A stretch of 64,000 bases of DNA from Agarilytica sp033852165 (lineage in GTDB: Bacteria; Pseudomonadota; Gammaproteobacteria; Pseudomonadales; Cellvibrionaceae). Below, piece by piece: positions 1 through 9,010 of this stretch. A model generated the notes under the pieces. The model did no database searches. It was not told the origin of the DNA and saw only the letters and a list, made by a program, of their open reading frames with translations. Made by a program: the position numbers and the translations under genes. Position 1 is the stretch's first letter, and each line of letters opens with the position of its first letter. Where the stretch lies: positions 127,650 through 191,649 of the forward strand of contig JAWSUZ010000006.1 of assembly GCA_033852165.1 (NCBI GenBank), given 5' to 3'.

Positions 1-264
1 ATCCCGTAACGGCAAATACTGCACACTTAAGCCAGCATTTTGCGCCTCATGAGATGCCGCCTGCATCAGGTGGGTCAAACCACTACCGGGGGCGCCCCAT
101 ATTACCTGGCTGCTCAATTCTTTACCCAATGCCGCTGCTTTTAAACTGCTAACAACCAAGTCGGCCTTATCACCCAGCGCATAGAAATTTTCAAACGTCG
201 CATCGTCTCGCAATGTGACGCCCAGACTTAGCTGTACAGGTTCTGCTGTCATATCCTCACTCAT
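1..264 (-). CDS. hda: Hda, regulatory inactivator of DnaA (C-terminal part outside window)
   Basis: The first 88 codons of a DnaA-related AAA+ protein are present; the rest runs off the left edge. Reading starts MSEDMTAEPVQLSLGV, followed by a LRDDATFENFY segment and a Walker A-like WGAPGSGLTHL loop, then QAASHEAQNAGL. The QLSLGV segment near the N-terminus matches the sliding-clamp-binding motif region of Hda. Hda works with the DNA-loaded beta clamp to stimulate hydrolysis of DnaA-bound ATP and so limits re-initiation. The ATG overlaps the stop of the upstream DUF2066 gene by one base (TGATG), so the two are probably translationally coupled. A second in-frame ATG at codon 5 is possible. Family call is from motif recall; the missing C-terminus means full-length integrity is unknown. 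Confidence 0.85.
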   Translation of the reverse strand, partial: MSEDMTAEPVQLSLGVTLRDDATFENFYALGDKADLVVSSLKAAALGKELSSQVIWGAPGSGLTHLMQAASHEAQNAGLSVQYLPLRD

Positions 265-1391
265 CAACTCGACCAACGAAATTGTATCGGGGCATCAACG
301 GAACCTCTTGGAGCCCTCTGCCACACCGGTACTTGATCATTTTCACTCTGAATCGGCGTCAATTTCTTATCCAAATTGATCACACTCATTAACTTATCGA
401 TACTCGCCTCTGACTCCAAATACAGCAATAAAGAATCATCTTTGACAGCTGCAATGTGCAATGAGGATACTGCGGCCAAGCCCTCAAGATAATCCAGGGA
501 TTTGCGGTACGCAGAAAAGTTATGCACTCCGACTACCTTCATTACAAAACGGCCACGTTCTTCGCCCTTACTTTGAATCGCATAGCGGTCAGCTAAAAAA
601 TCAGCCAGAGGGTAAAGCGCATCCGAGCCTAGCGCCTCAATATTCGCCGACTCATCAAGCACCACGCGACTGTCATAACTTAATGTCTGGCCAGCATGGA
701 AAAACTGCCAAATACTCCAGACCTCACCTCTCGATGTTTGAGAATAGCGCCCCACTAAAATCACATCGGCTCCATAACGAGCAGATGCTTCAACAATCGC
801 AGCCTCGTTAATAGCCCAGACATCGTCAGCAGACACAGCCAAGCGATCATCAAGATCAAGAACAGGAAACAATAAGGGAAGCCCCCGCGCTTTCGCCGCT
901 AGCATGAGTGATTGAATAATAGGCGCACCGCTCGATTGATTGAGCAACTGCTTACCAAACTCAAGATTATCTTCAACGAGCCAAATCAAAGTATTCGGGC
1001 GGTTAACCGACCAAAATGGTATTTGCACACTATTCAGTATTTTTCTTACGCCGCTCGCAGAGAAATTTACCGTTAAAAACTCTCGGTAACCCTGCTCCTT
1101 CAATTCGGCAGATGTCAAAGCCTCGTATTGAAATTGCTCCACGTAACTCGACGCTCGGTTCAAAATTTGCAACACCCGGTCATCATATTGAAGCTCTACA
1201 GAACCCGACATCCGAACTAACACCTTTAAAAGCGCATCTTCGGTGGCACTTTTACGTTCCTGCCTCTGCTGCGATTTAACCGGCACCGATGCCCGAAAAT
1301 AGTCCTCGGGCGAGCCCGCCACAGATGTGGTGGAAACGAATATTAAGCTCGTGCAAACAGCCATAATAAACAGGCGAAAACTCATCAACAT
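264..1391 (-). CDS. DUF2066 family secreted protein
   Basis: A 375-residue protein with an N-terminal signal peptide (hydrophobic run LFIMAVCTSLIFV ending near VAGS). It matches DUF2066 proteins by the early segment in which repeated Arg/Lys/Glu residues precede ALLKVLVRMSG, by the middle NTLIWLVEDN block and by its position next to hda and purM, an arrangement common in gammaproteobacteria. The function of the family is unknown; export to the periplasm or envelope is inferred from the signal peptide. It is one base out of overlap with hda and is divergent from purM with about 180 bp between. Start ATG at 1391 and a second ATG two codons later are equally plausible. Confidence 0.8.
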   Translation of the reverse strand: MLMSFRLFIMAVCTSLIFVSTTSVAGSPEDYFRASVPVKSQQRQERKSATEDALLKVLVRMSGSVELQYDDRVLQILNRASSYVEQFQYEALTSAELKEQGYREFLTVNFSASGVRKILNSVQIPFWSVNRPNTLIWLVEDNLEFGKQLLNQSSGAPIIQSLMLAAKARGLPLLFPVLDLDDRLAVSADDVWAINEAAIVEASARYGADVILVGRYSQTSRGEVWSIWQFFHAGQTLSYDSRVVLDESANIEALGSDALYPLADFLADRYAIQSKGEERGRFVMKVVGVHNFSAYRKSLDYLEGLAAVSSLHIAAVKDDSLLLYLESEASIDKLMSVINLDKKLTPIQSENDQVPVWQRAPRGSVDAPIQFRWSS

Positions 1392-1572
1392 TCAATCTAA
1401 CCTTTTAGATTTCCAAATAGCACCTTACGTGCCCAAAAGGGCTATTGTAACAACTGGCAGCGTTTTGGATAGCCAACATCTACAGACAATCGTTAAAAGC
1501 ACGGCTTGAACTAACCAAAATTGAGGGAAACTGGTAGAATGCGCGACTTTACCAGTAGAGCTCTCTTATCCT

Positions 1573-2637
1573 ATGTCAGATTCGTCCACTTCCTCCGGCA
1601 GCACACACCTTAGCTATAAAGACGCAGGGGTCGATATCGACGCAGGCAACGCCTTAATCGAACGTATTAAATCCGTTGCTAAACGTACTAGGCGCCCGGA
1701 AGTACTGGCGGGGCTCGGTGGCTTCGGCGCTCTATTCGAGCTGCCAACAGGCTATAAACAGCCCGTTTTAGTTTCGGGTACAGATGGCGTAGGCACCAAA
1801 CTAAAGCTCGCAATGGAGGCCCGCAAGCACGATACCATCGGTATCGACCTTGTTGCTATGTGCGTTAACGATCTAATTGTCGGCGGCGCAGAACCGCTAT
1901 ATTTCCTCGACTATTACGCTACAGGCAAATTATCTGTGGATATTGCCGCACAAGTAGTCGAAGGTATCGGTACAGGCTGTGAATTGTCTGGATGCTCACT
2001 CGTTGGCGGTGAAACTGCCGAAATGCCAGGAATGTATGAGGGCGAAGACTATGACCTCGCAGGCTTTTGTACAGGCATCGTCGAAAAAGCCAAAATTATT
2101 GATGGCAGCAAAGTTGAAGTGGGCGATACATTAATTGGCCTTCCCAGCAGCGGACCACATTCCAACGGCTACTCTTTAATACGCAAAATCATCGAAGTGA
2201 GTAATGCCAAGCTTAACGATACCTTTGGCGATACGACTCTGGGTGAAACCCTACTCGAGCCAACACGAATTTACGTTAAACCACTACTTAAGCTATTCGA
2301 AACAATAGACGTACACGCCCTATCGCATATTACGGGTGGCGGCTTAACAGAAAATATACCTCGTGTATTACCCGATAATGCACGCGCGGTTATCGATAAC
2401 AACGCGTGGCAACGCCCTGCAATTTTTGACTGGTTACAAAAATCCGGCAACGTCTTACCTGAAGAAATGATTCGCACATTTAACTGCGGCATTGGCATGG
2501 TCATTTGTGTAGCTAAAAGTGATGTGGAAGCAACGCTAAAATCATTACAAGACAATGGCGAATCCCCCTTCCTTTTAGGTGAGATTGCCGAGAACGACCC
2601 CACAAAAGAGCGCGTCGAAGTGCTTAACCTGGTATAA
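1573..2637 (+). CDS. purM: Phosphoribosylformylglycinamidine cyclo-ligase (AIR synthetase)
   Basis: PurM converts formylglycinamidine ribonucleotide (FGAM) to aminoimidazole ribonucleotide using ATP, step five of de novo purine synthesis in the cytosol. The 354-residue length is normal. Visible family motifs are LSYKDAGVDIDAGNALIERIK at the N-terminus, the GGFGALFELP segment, SGTDGVGTKLKLA, the DLIVGGAEPLYFLDY block, VGGETAEMPGMY and SSGPHSNGYSLIR. It forms an operon with purN, whose GTG start lies five bases after the purM stop. No PurR-like palindrome was recognised upstream. Nothing looks truncated. Confidence 0.97.
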   Translation: MSDSSTSSGSTHLSYKDAGVDIDAGNALIERIKSVAKRTRRPEVLAGLGGFGALFELPTGYKQPVLVSGTDGVGTKLKLAMEARKHDTIGIDLVAMCVNDLIVGGAEPLYFLDYYATGKLSVDIAAQVVEGIGTGCELSGCSLVGGETAEMPGMYEGEDYDLAGFCTGIVEKAKIIDGSKVEVGDTLIGLPSSGPHSNGYSLIRKIIEVSNAKLNDTFGDTTLGETLLEPTRIYVKPLLKLFETIDVHALSHITGGGLTENIPRVLPDNARAVIDNNAWQRPAIFDWLQKSGNVLPEEMIRTFNCGIGMVICVAKSDVEATLKSLQDNGESPFLLGEIAENDPTKERVEVLNLV

Positions 2638-2642
2638 CTCTG

Positions 2643-3314
2643 GTGAGCAATGCACCCAAACCCGCTCGCGTAGTCGTTCTCATTTCGGGCGGGGGCACCA
2701 ATTTACAAGCTTTGATCGATGGGCAGGAAGATGGAAGCCTACCCATTACACTATGCTCAGTTATATCCAACAAAGATCATGTCTTCGGCCTAGAGCGCGC
2801 ACAGAAACACAAAATCCCTACAATTGTTTTAGACCATAAACAATTTGATTCTCGTGAGAGTTTTGATGCTCGCCTACAAGAGATTGTCGACGCACATGAC
2901 CCAGACATTGTTGTACTTGCCGGTTTTATGCGTATCCTAACACCGGATTTTACTCGTCACTATGAAGGGCGCATGATCAACATTCACCCGTCCCTACTTC
3001 CAAAATACCAAGGTCTGCATACCCATGACCGTGCTTTGGACGCTGGAGATAGTGAGCACGGTGCTAGCGTTCACTTTGTGACTACGGAACTTGATGGCGG
3101 CCCTACGATCATCCAAGCCAGCGTACCCATCGAAGATGGCGATACCGCCGATAGCTTAGCCGCGCGCGTCCTCCAACAAGAGCACCAAATTTTTCCTCTA
3201 GCCGTCCGCTGGGTAGCCGAGAAAAAAGTGGCGATGCATAATCACGAAGCGTATTTAGACGGCGAGAAATTACCACAATCGGGCTTTCAGTATGACGATT
3301 CCATTCAGAGCTAG
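2643..3314 (+). CDS. purN: Phosphoribosylglycinamide formyltransferase
   Basis: PurN transfers a formyl group from 10-formyltetrahydrofolate to GAR, step three of purine synthesis. The 223-residue protein starts from GTG and has the N-terminal VLISGGGTNLQALID phosphate loop, the VVLAGFMRIL block and the catalytic NIHPSLLPKYQGLHTHDRAL region with the expected Asn and His, followed by GASVHFVTTELDGGPTI containing the late catalytic Asp. One difference from many homologues is the reading GLHTHDRAL in place of the usual Gly-Xaa-Xaa-Xaa-His pattern, which still supplies the His. Co-transcribed with purM, five bases apart, and followed by a strong bidirectional terminator. Confidence 0.96.
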   Translation: MSNAPKPARVVVLISGGGTNLQALIDGQEDGSLPITLCSVISNKDHVFGLERAQKHKIPTIVLDHKQFDSRESFDARLQEIVDAHDPDIVVLAGFMRILTPDFTRHYEGRMINIHPSLLPKYQGLHTHDRALDAGDSEHGASVHFVTTELDGGPTIIQASVPIEDGDTADSLAARVLQQEHQIFPLAVRWVAEKKVAMHNHEAYLDGEKLPQSGFQYDDSIQS

Positions 3315-3363
3315 ACTCATTTAGAAACGATTCCAGTTACACCGCTCTTTCAAATTTACACTA

Positions 3364-3405
3364 TAAAAAAAGCGTATCAAGATCTAATCCTGATACGCTT
3401 TTTTA
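3364..3405. terminator. Bidirectional rho-independent terminator between purN and a lipoprotein gene
   Basis: Arms AAAAAAGCGTATCA and TGATACGCTTTTTT pair perfectly around an 11-base loop. A/T tracts on both sides let it act for purN on the plus strand and the convergent lipoprotein gene on the minus strand. Confidence 0.85.
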
Positions 3406-3488
3406 TTGTTTCAACATCAATGTCAAGCGGCCGTCATTCACATCCATTACTATCAGATATAACTTCACCCGCTACTTAACTCTTCAAA

Positions 3489-5189
3489 CTACAAGCCAAC
3501 ACGAGACGGTAAGCGCGCCTGGCATTCAGCATCCGTCGCAGGCACATTTTCCGTTGCAATTAAACCAAACTCACTGTGCCAAACATTAATTTCATCCAGG
3601 TTATCGATACGGATTTTTTCGTATTCGATATTATTAAGGGTTTCAAAGCCAGCCGGTTTCATAATCGCCTGATACGTCGTTTCTAAGAAAGTAAGGGTGA
3701 TTAACAAGCTGAACGAAGACGCACTATCCTGAGTTGCGCCAAGTAAACTCCAAAAACCATTGACCATTTCACCTCGTGTATTCCCATCGCCTAGCGCCTC
3801 CAAAGTCGCGCCCTCGATGTATTTAACACAGGCTGAAAACGTACCACTCACATCACCAGAATTGCCGTTAAAATACCACTCGATTTCTGCATCATCCAAA
3901 TCCGACGGGCCACTGCCCAAATCCAAATCGGACACGCGAAGCTGAAAGCCTGCAATTTCAGTAAACGGTACGGCATCGTTCGGTAGCTGCGCAGCCGCTT
4001 CAATTTCCTCAACGGAATCAAAATCAGCCCCGGTAAAATCATTCTCCGCAAGCACGGAAGCATCACCAGTATCAGCCGATAGGCTTGTAATTAATGACTC
4101 AATCAATGCCGTATTATCTACATCCGTAAAAAAAGCAGCCGCATTATCAATGGTTGAATCCGTTCCGCTTTCATCTAACGCTTTTATAACAAGGCTTTCT
4201 ATCGCTCTTGTCTGACCTACAGCTTCATCACGATCAATATCCGTATCCGTCACATCAACGACAACATTAATCACATCAACAATATCACTCACCACATCAA
4301 TGACCCGAGAAAACCCTGAAGGGACAAGCACGTTTCCCAAGTCCGTGGGCAAATCAAACTCATTGTCTTGATAAATTTGCTGTATTTGTGTTTCGGTATT
4401 ATCTAACACACTAGCCAAGGCAGAATTACTGGCAATTGTTGCATCAAAGCTCATGGCCGAACTAATGAGTTGCAGTGCAAGCTCTTCATAAACAATACTC
4501 GTCGCATCGTTGGGGGTGCCAACTTCATCACCAATGTCGTCATAGGTATCCGTGATTCGATCGGCCAAGACTGTGACAACTTTATGCACTTTAAGAGCCG
4601 CATTTAACAAATTCGCATTTATGCCATCAGTATCCGTCTCGCGTAGGTAATTCACATCCAAATCTGACGCGGTTAACCCCAGAGAACTGAGGACAATTCC
4701 TTGATCCGTCGTACTGTCGATATTGGTTAGCAATGAAGTTAATGGCGATACCAACGTGTTGGGGGTGGAATTTGCAGAAACGGCGCTCAATCGGCGGCTC
4801 ATTTGCCCACTAAAAGGCTCACCGGTTAAGACATCGTAACCACTGTCTATTCGGATAACGACATTCGAATAACTCACATTTGTCGTCAAACAATATTGTG
4901 CAAGCTCTGCTGACGCACCCGTTGCGCAGTAATCGGTATCCGTTAATGGATTGTAAGAAAAGTACCCATCATTATCGGTAAAAGCAAAAGGCTCCCAAGA
5001 GTTACGTGTACCATTGTTATTGGTATCCAGAAACACCGTAGCACGAGCTAAATAGCCATCGATGACCAGACCAGAATAATCCTGTTCGAAACTAGATACC
5101 GAACCATCATCCTGGCCCGTGCCACCACATGCAAAAAGCAAAGCCACGAGAGAGAATACAAAACTAAACTTCATCCAAATATTTTTCAT
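3489..5189 (-). CDS. Asp-rich putative lipoprotein of unknown function
   Basis: Not recognised as a named family. From the ATG at 5189 the protein begins MKNIWMKFSF, with a hydrophobic signal segment ending in a lipobox LLFAC followed by GGTGQDDGS, so it is probably lipidated and exported. An upstream in-frame ATG at 5207 would only add six residues before the signal. The body is acidic, rich in Asp, Thr, Ser and Val. Near the N-terminus it has a LDTNNNGTRNSWEPFAFTDN stretch, which looks like a calcium-binding or dockerin-like Asp/Asn loop and is frequent in marine bacterial adhesin-type lipoproteins. It is followed downstream on the same strand order by no partner; the TraF-like barrel gene lies upstream about 125 bp away and may share a transcript. 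Confidence 0.7.
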   Translation of the reverse strand: MKNIWMKFSFVFSLVALLFACGGTGQDDGSVSSFEQDYSGLVIDGYLARATVFLDTNNNGTRNSWEPFAFTDNDGYFSYNPLTDTDYCATGASAELAQYCLTTNVSYSNVVIRIDSGYDVLTGEPFSGQMSRRLSAVSANSTPNTLVSPLTSLLTNIDSTTDQGIVLSSLGLTASDLDVNYLRETDTDGINANLLNAALKVHKVVTVLADRITDTYDDIGDEVGTPNDATSIVYEELALQLISSAMSFDATIASNSALASVLDNTETQIQQIYQDNEFDLPTDLGNVLVPSGFSRVIDVVSDIVDVINVVVDVTDTDIDRDEAVGQTRAIESLVIKALDESGTDSTIDNAAAFFTDVDNTALIESLITSLSADTGDASVLAENDFTGADFDSVEEIEAAAQLPNDAVPFTEIAGFQLRVSDLDLGSGPSDLDDAEIEWYFNGNSGDVSGTFSACVKYIEGATLEALGDGNTRGEMVNGFWSLLGATQDSASSFSLLITLTFLETTYQAIMKPAGFETLNNIEYEKIRIDNLDEINVWHSEFGLIATENVPATDAECQARLPSRVGL

Positions 5190-5315
5190 AACGCTATCCA
5201 CATACAATTGAGGTCGTTGTTACGCCTCCACTATTTATCACCAGAAACTCTACTTTTTTATGCCCTACCTACTAGCGGGTAACTAACCGACGACTTAACA
5301 CCGGACAAACACCCA

Positions 5316-6623
5316 CTAAAAACTCTCTGCAAAGGCGATAGAAAAACCAAATCGCCTCGGGGCACTGTCGCCATCAACAGTAATACTTTCGGTACCCCAT
5401 TCAAAATCCAAACTTACGCACTTAAAAAAGGTAAAACCAAAGGTATAACTCGACAGTCCCGTGCCCGCTAGATTCTCTTGATAACCAATTCGTGCTGAGG
5501 GAACCCAGTGTCCAGAAGATTCATAACTCATGGCTAAGTTAAACCACTGATTTTCAAACCCCACAATATCATCATATTCGGCTAAATCTAAGGCCGAACT
5601 GACAAACCAACGATCTGTAATTTTCAATAAGCCATCAATGCGCATCAACGCATGCTTCTTATGCTTTTCGCTCGCTTTTAATCGTCCATCTGCGATCAAA
5701 CGCTGACTGAGTTCACAGCTACTACGCTCAATTGTATTCTCCGCACGGCTTGTGCAATTAACACCAACGTTCCCATAGGAAAATTCAGGGGAGATTAAAT
5801 TATCGATATGGAATCCGGCACGATACCATTCAGCATCCCAGACAATCCCAACATCAACACCAAAGTCGGTATTAGATTCTAGGTTTTTATCATATTCGTC
5901 CCGAATAACATCGCTGACGTCCTCACCATCCAGATCTTCAAGGCGCGTTATCTGCTTGCTGAGTTCTAACTGAATGAGGTTCAATTTTACCCCAGCATAC
6001 AACTTCCCTTTCTTATTTAAACGCTTGTTTGAACCGAAGATCTGCCGACCGTAACCAAATGAAAGTTTATTCTCGATTCCACTTTTCACATAGATAGACG
6101 TATCCGTTGTAAAGCTCTGATTCTGCTCGTCTAAACGCAACACCTGATCAATCACTTGTAAACTCGCTTGCGCACCGAAATTAAGGTCGAGAAAATACGT
6201 CCCCTCCTGAGAATTCGAGTGATAATACGCCGGAGCAATGGGAATACTGACATTAATCGATTGCTTGATATAACCATTCCTCCCCATTCTAACCAATACA
6301 TCATTAAACCGGTCCAACGTGACTTCAGCAGAATCATTGTTCGTAGAAGGGTCATCGATGAGGTCAACCAACTCATCCAAGTCATCAGCAAAGTTTTCGA
6401 CATCGCCTAATTCCGTTGATGAACTGATACTGGGCAAGTAATTGATTCTCCAACGCTCACCTTCAGGAACCATCAAAGGTGCCATCGCTGGATTTTGAAT
6501 AGAGGATGAGATCGAAAAATGATTGGGTGACGGTCCGCTCGTCATACTGGACCCAGGGTTAACACCACCGACAGCAAACACTTGAACAGAAATAAAACAA
6601 AACAAAACCGCTAACTTTTTCAC
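5316..6623 (-). CDS. TraF-like (PF13729-type) outer-membrane barrel protein
   Basis: A 435-residue exported protein starting at GTG (codon 1) with AAGGA six bases upstream. The signal peptide ends near VQVFA. It matches the 'conjugal transfer protein TraF' family of PF13729 by the FSISSSIQNPAMAPL segment, the repeated alternating beta-strand pattern and the long acidic helical insertion after ENFADDLDELVDLID. The C-terminus ends in aromatic residues (FSIAFAESF), as in outer-membrane barrels. The name comes from plasmid biology, but no conjugation genes are nearby; chromosomal members of this family are common and uncharacterised. It may form a unit with the Asp-rich lipoprotein gene downstream. 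Confidence 0.7.
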   Translation of the reverse strand: MKKLAVLFCFISVQVFAVGGVNPGSSMTSGPSPNHFSISSSIQNPAMAPLMVPEGERWRINYLPSISSSTELGDVENFADDLDELVDLIDDPSTNNDSAEVTLDRFNDVLVRMGRNGYIKQSINVSIPIAPAYYHSNSQEGTYFLDLNFGAQASLQVIDQVLRLDEQNQSFTTDTSIYVKSGIENKLSFGYGRQIFGSNKRLNKKGKLYAGVKLNLIQLELSKQITRLEDLDGEDVSDVIRDEYDKNLESNTDFGVDVGIVWDAEWYRAGFHIDNLISPEFSYGNVGVNCTSRAENTIERSSCELSQRLIADGRLKASEKHKKHALMRIDGLLKITDRWFVSSALDLAEYDDIVGFENQWFNLAMSYESSGHWVPSARIGYQENLAGTGLSSYTFGFTFFKCVSLDFEWGTESITVDGDSAPRRFGFSIAFAESF

Positions 6624-6934
6624 TTCGCTTCCTTATTGGTAAAACAGGACCAAGGACAAGAGGTTCAGCATGACCCCCCATAAAAACTAGCTGAGTTTTT
6701 TGAGAACAACAGAAAATCGTCAGCCTTATACGAATTTGATCTTGAAGCCGGCAATATGCACATAAAACCTGATAATGGCGTTCTATTCGTCTACCAGGTA
6801 ACACATATCAAACATGATTTGGCGTACAATCATGCGCAGATGTTATACAGCGCGTAATGATATTTTATCGCGTAAACCCCAAAGAAATTTACACGCTATT
6901 TGTAGCGTTAAAACAGAGGTGTCAGCCGTCGCTA

Positions 6935-8653
6935 ATGGAAAAGTCGAATATTATTAAGGAACTCAAAAAAGGTACAGACTCTTGGAACAATTGGCGCAAA
7001 AATCAAGTAACGGGCGACTTAAACTTGGACAACGTGACGCTAATTGAACTCGACCTCGAAAACATCGACCTGTCTAAAGTCTCCATGCGTGGCGCAACAA
7101 TCAAAGGATGTAACTTAAGAAATGCTGATCTCATCTCCGCCAATCTAGAGGGCGCAGATCTTCAAAATAACGACTTCACTAATGCAAAATTAATCGCCGC
7201 TCGTCTGAATAAGGCGAACCTTAGTGGATCGATTCTTACCAACGCCAACATGCTAACCGCCTCAACGCGCAACGCGCGCTTAGAAAACATTGACTTTAAG
7301 GGCCATGACATCAGCGGCTTGATGTTAAAAAACATTTCATTAGCCGGCAGCAATTTGGAAGGTCAACGACTGAGTCGTATCGATCTATCAAATTCCAACT
7401 TGGAAGAAGTTAATTTTAAAAATGCGGATCTATCTCGAACAATCCTGAACAACGCCAACCTTACTAACGCTCACCTTCAAGGTGCTAAATTAAATGGCGC
7501 AACGTTTAAAATGGCCAATTTGAATGGTGTCGACCTCAGCAATATGGATTTACAAAATTCCGATTTTACTGGCACAAATTTGTCTAATTGTGATTTACGT
7601 GAAGCCAATTTAGGCAAAGCCCAACTCAGCAAAGCCAATATCACTGGCGCCAAACTTTGGAAAATTTATACCAAAGGTTGGGTTATCTCTAATGTCGCAT
7701 GCCACTATGCTTATTGGGATAAATCAGGAAAGGAAAAAACCGCCTATCGCAAACATGAATTCGAACGTATATTTGCAGAATCCATCTCAATCGAATTGCG
7801 TTACCCCTATCGTCTAACCGCCAGTGAACTGGCGACGCTTCCTATTTTTATTGAACACCTCGAAGCCGTCCACTGGGGAATTGTTTTACGCCTCCGCTCG
7901 ATTAGTGATGTTGCTGGCGGCGCCCTCATTCAATTCACAGTTGAAGAAGTTGGTGCGCACAACCCATCCGAACTCAGGGCTACCCTGCAAAGCGAAGCCG
8001 ACCGAATTCAAATGGCTCAGCTCTCGTTACGCACCAATACAAAATTGCACGCTCAGCTAAAAGAAAAAGTCGCTGCTATCCGAGAAGAGTTCTGGCCCCG
8101 CTTACTTGAATTAGCAGCCGACCACGAAAAAGATCAAGTCCGCAATCTCACCGTGGTATTTATGGATTTAAAAGGGTTCTCCCAATGGGGCGACGACGAA
8201 CTGTCAGAAAAACTTTCCTTATTTAGAGGATTAGTGAAGCCCATCCTTAAAAAGTTTTCCGCAAATTACCCCAATATGGAGGGTGACTCCCTTCGAGTAA
8301 CCTTCAAAAATGCCTCTGCCGGACTATCTTGTGGCTGCATGATGCGCAATGTACTGACCGCTGCAGGGTTTGAACTGAGAATCGGGGTAGAACTTGGCGA
8401 GGTCGCCGTCATTCACAACGAGGTTACCGAGATAACTGACTTAGAAGGCGTTGCAGTGAGTATGGCAGCCCGCCTTGAGGCCTCAGCAGAACCCGGAGAG
8501 GTCTTAGTAAGTCATAAAATACGCCACTATGCTGATCACAAAGACATGTTCATCTTCACCCCCAAGCGCGTTAAGCTCAAGAAAAGTATTGGCGCCAAAA
8601 AACAGGGGGACGAAATTGACTGTTTTACGGTAGAAGTCATCAAATCATCCTAA
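6935..8653 (+). CDS. Pentapeptide-repeat protein fused to a divergent class III nucleotidyl cyclase domain
   Basis: The N-terminal third is a run of more than twenty A(D/N)Lxx pentapeptide repeats (for example LRNADLISANLEGADL), predicted to form a right-handed beta helix. A middle region with GWVISNVACHYAYWD and a likely coiled coil (AQLKEKVAAIREEFW) links it to a C-terminal cyclase homology domain. There the first metal-ligand Asp (VVFMDLKGFS) and second (EGDSLRVTF) are present and the Arg of AARLE is kept, but the Lys three before the GD is Asn and the Asn of the VNxAAR motif is Ser. Catalysis is therefore uncertain; it may be a weak, altered-specificity or purely binding domain. No signal peptide, so cytosolic. 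Start is uncertain: ATG 6935 is chosen, and an ATG at 6857 would add 26 residues; neither has a good ribosome binding site. Confidence 0.75.
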   Translation: MEKSNIIKELKKGTDSWNNWRKNQVTGDLNLDNVTLIELDLENIDLSKVSMRGATIKGCNLRNADLISANLEGADLQNNDFTNAKLIAARLNKANLSGSILTNANMLTASTRNARLENIDFKGHDISGLMLKNISLAGSNLEGQRLSRIDLSNSNLEEVNFKNADLSRTILNNANLTNAHLQGAKLNGATFKMANLNGVDLSNMDLQNSDFTGTNLSNCDLREANLGKAQLSKANITGAKLWKIYTKGWVISNVACHYAYWDKSGKEKTAYRKHEFERIFAESISIELRYPYRLTASELATLPIFIEHLEAVHWGIVLRLRSISDVAGGALIQFTVEEVGAHNPSELRATLQSEADRIQMAQLSLRTNTKLHAQLKEKVAAIREEFWPRLLELAADHEKDQVRNLTVVFMDLKGFSQWGDDELSEKLSLFRGLVKPILKKFSANYPNMEGDSLRVTFKNASAGLSCGCMMRNVLTAAGFELRIGVELGEVAVIHNEVTEITDLEGVAVSMAARLEASAEPGEVLVSHKIRHYADHKDMFIFTPKRVKLKKSIGAKKQGDEIDCFTVEVIKSS

Positions 8654-8669
8654 AGCACGACACCGCCTG

Positions 8670-8691
8670 CGCCAAAAAGGACCCTTTGGCG
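8670..8691 (+). other. Hairpin after the cyclase-like gene
   Basis: CGCCAAA and TTTGGCG form a 7-bp stem 16 bases after the stop codon. There is no T tract after it, so it is a weak terminator candidate or an mRNA-end stabiliser. Confidence 0.35.
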
Positions 8692-9010
8692 ACAGCATGA
8701 ATCAATCCCGATTGGAAGGTCAGTAATTAGCCGACTAGACTGCTCATTAAGCCCTAAAGAAGTATAAATAATTGGCCTAGGATCACTCCGCAGTTCTTTT
8801 TAGTCGCTTTTGCATAATTACCTGTCTATATGATTAGACTCGATAGCACCCAGAATGGCTACCACTCCATCTGGAGTTTGCTTCGTGCAAAACAAAAATA
8901 CTGCTTTCGAGACGCCCCTGCCCCCTTTATTTTTACCCCCTCTAGGGCCACATAACAATAGAAATCCCTATTGTTTTTGAGGTATCAAACCCAATTTCTA
9001 GAGTAATAAA
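8692..9010. other. Intergenic stretch upstream of the HD-GYP-like gene
   Basis: About 320 bases with no coding potential that I can support. The only structure seen is the hairpin plus T run close to the next gene, listed separately. No convincing sigma-70 promoter was picked. Confidence 0.4.
8954..8978 (+). promoter_or_regulatory. Terminator-like hairpin in the presumed 5' UTR of the HD-GYP-like gene
   Basis: AACAATAG and CTATTGTT form a perfect 8-bp stem with a six-base loop, followed by TTT, and the next gene starts 33 bases later. Its position in front of an ATG rather than after a gene suggests either a late terminator for the upstream unit or a leader attenuator; the sequence alone cannot decide. 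Confidence 0.35.

Noticed and set aside
461..811. Plus-strand frame inside the DUF2066 gene
   Set aside because: Antisense to a well-supported gene and without family features.
5316..6623. Conjugation system suggested by the TraF-like name
   Set aside because: Only this chromosomal family member is present; no relaxase, coupling protein or pilus genes.
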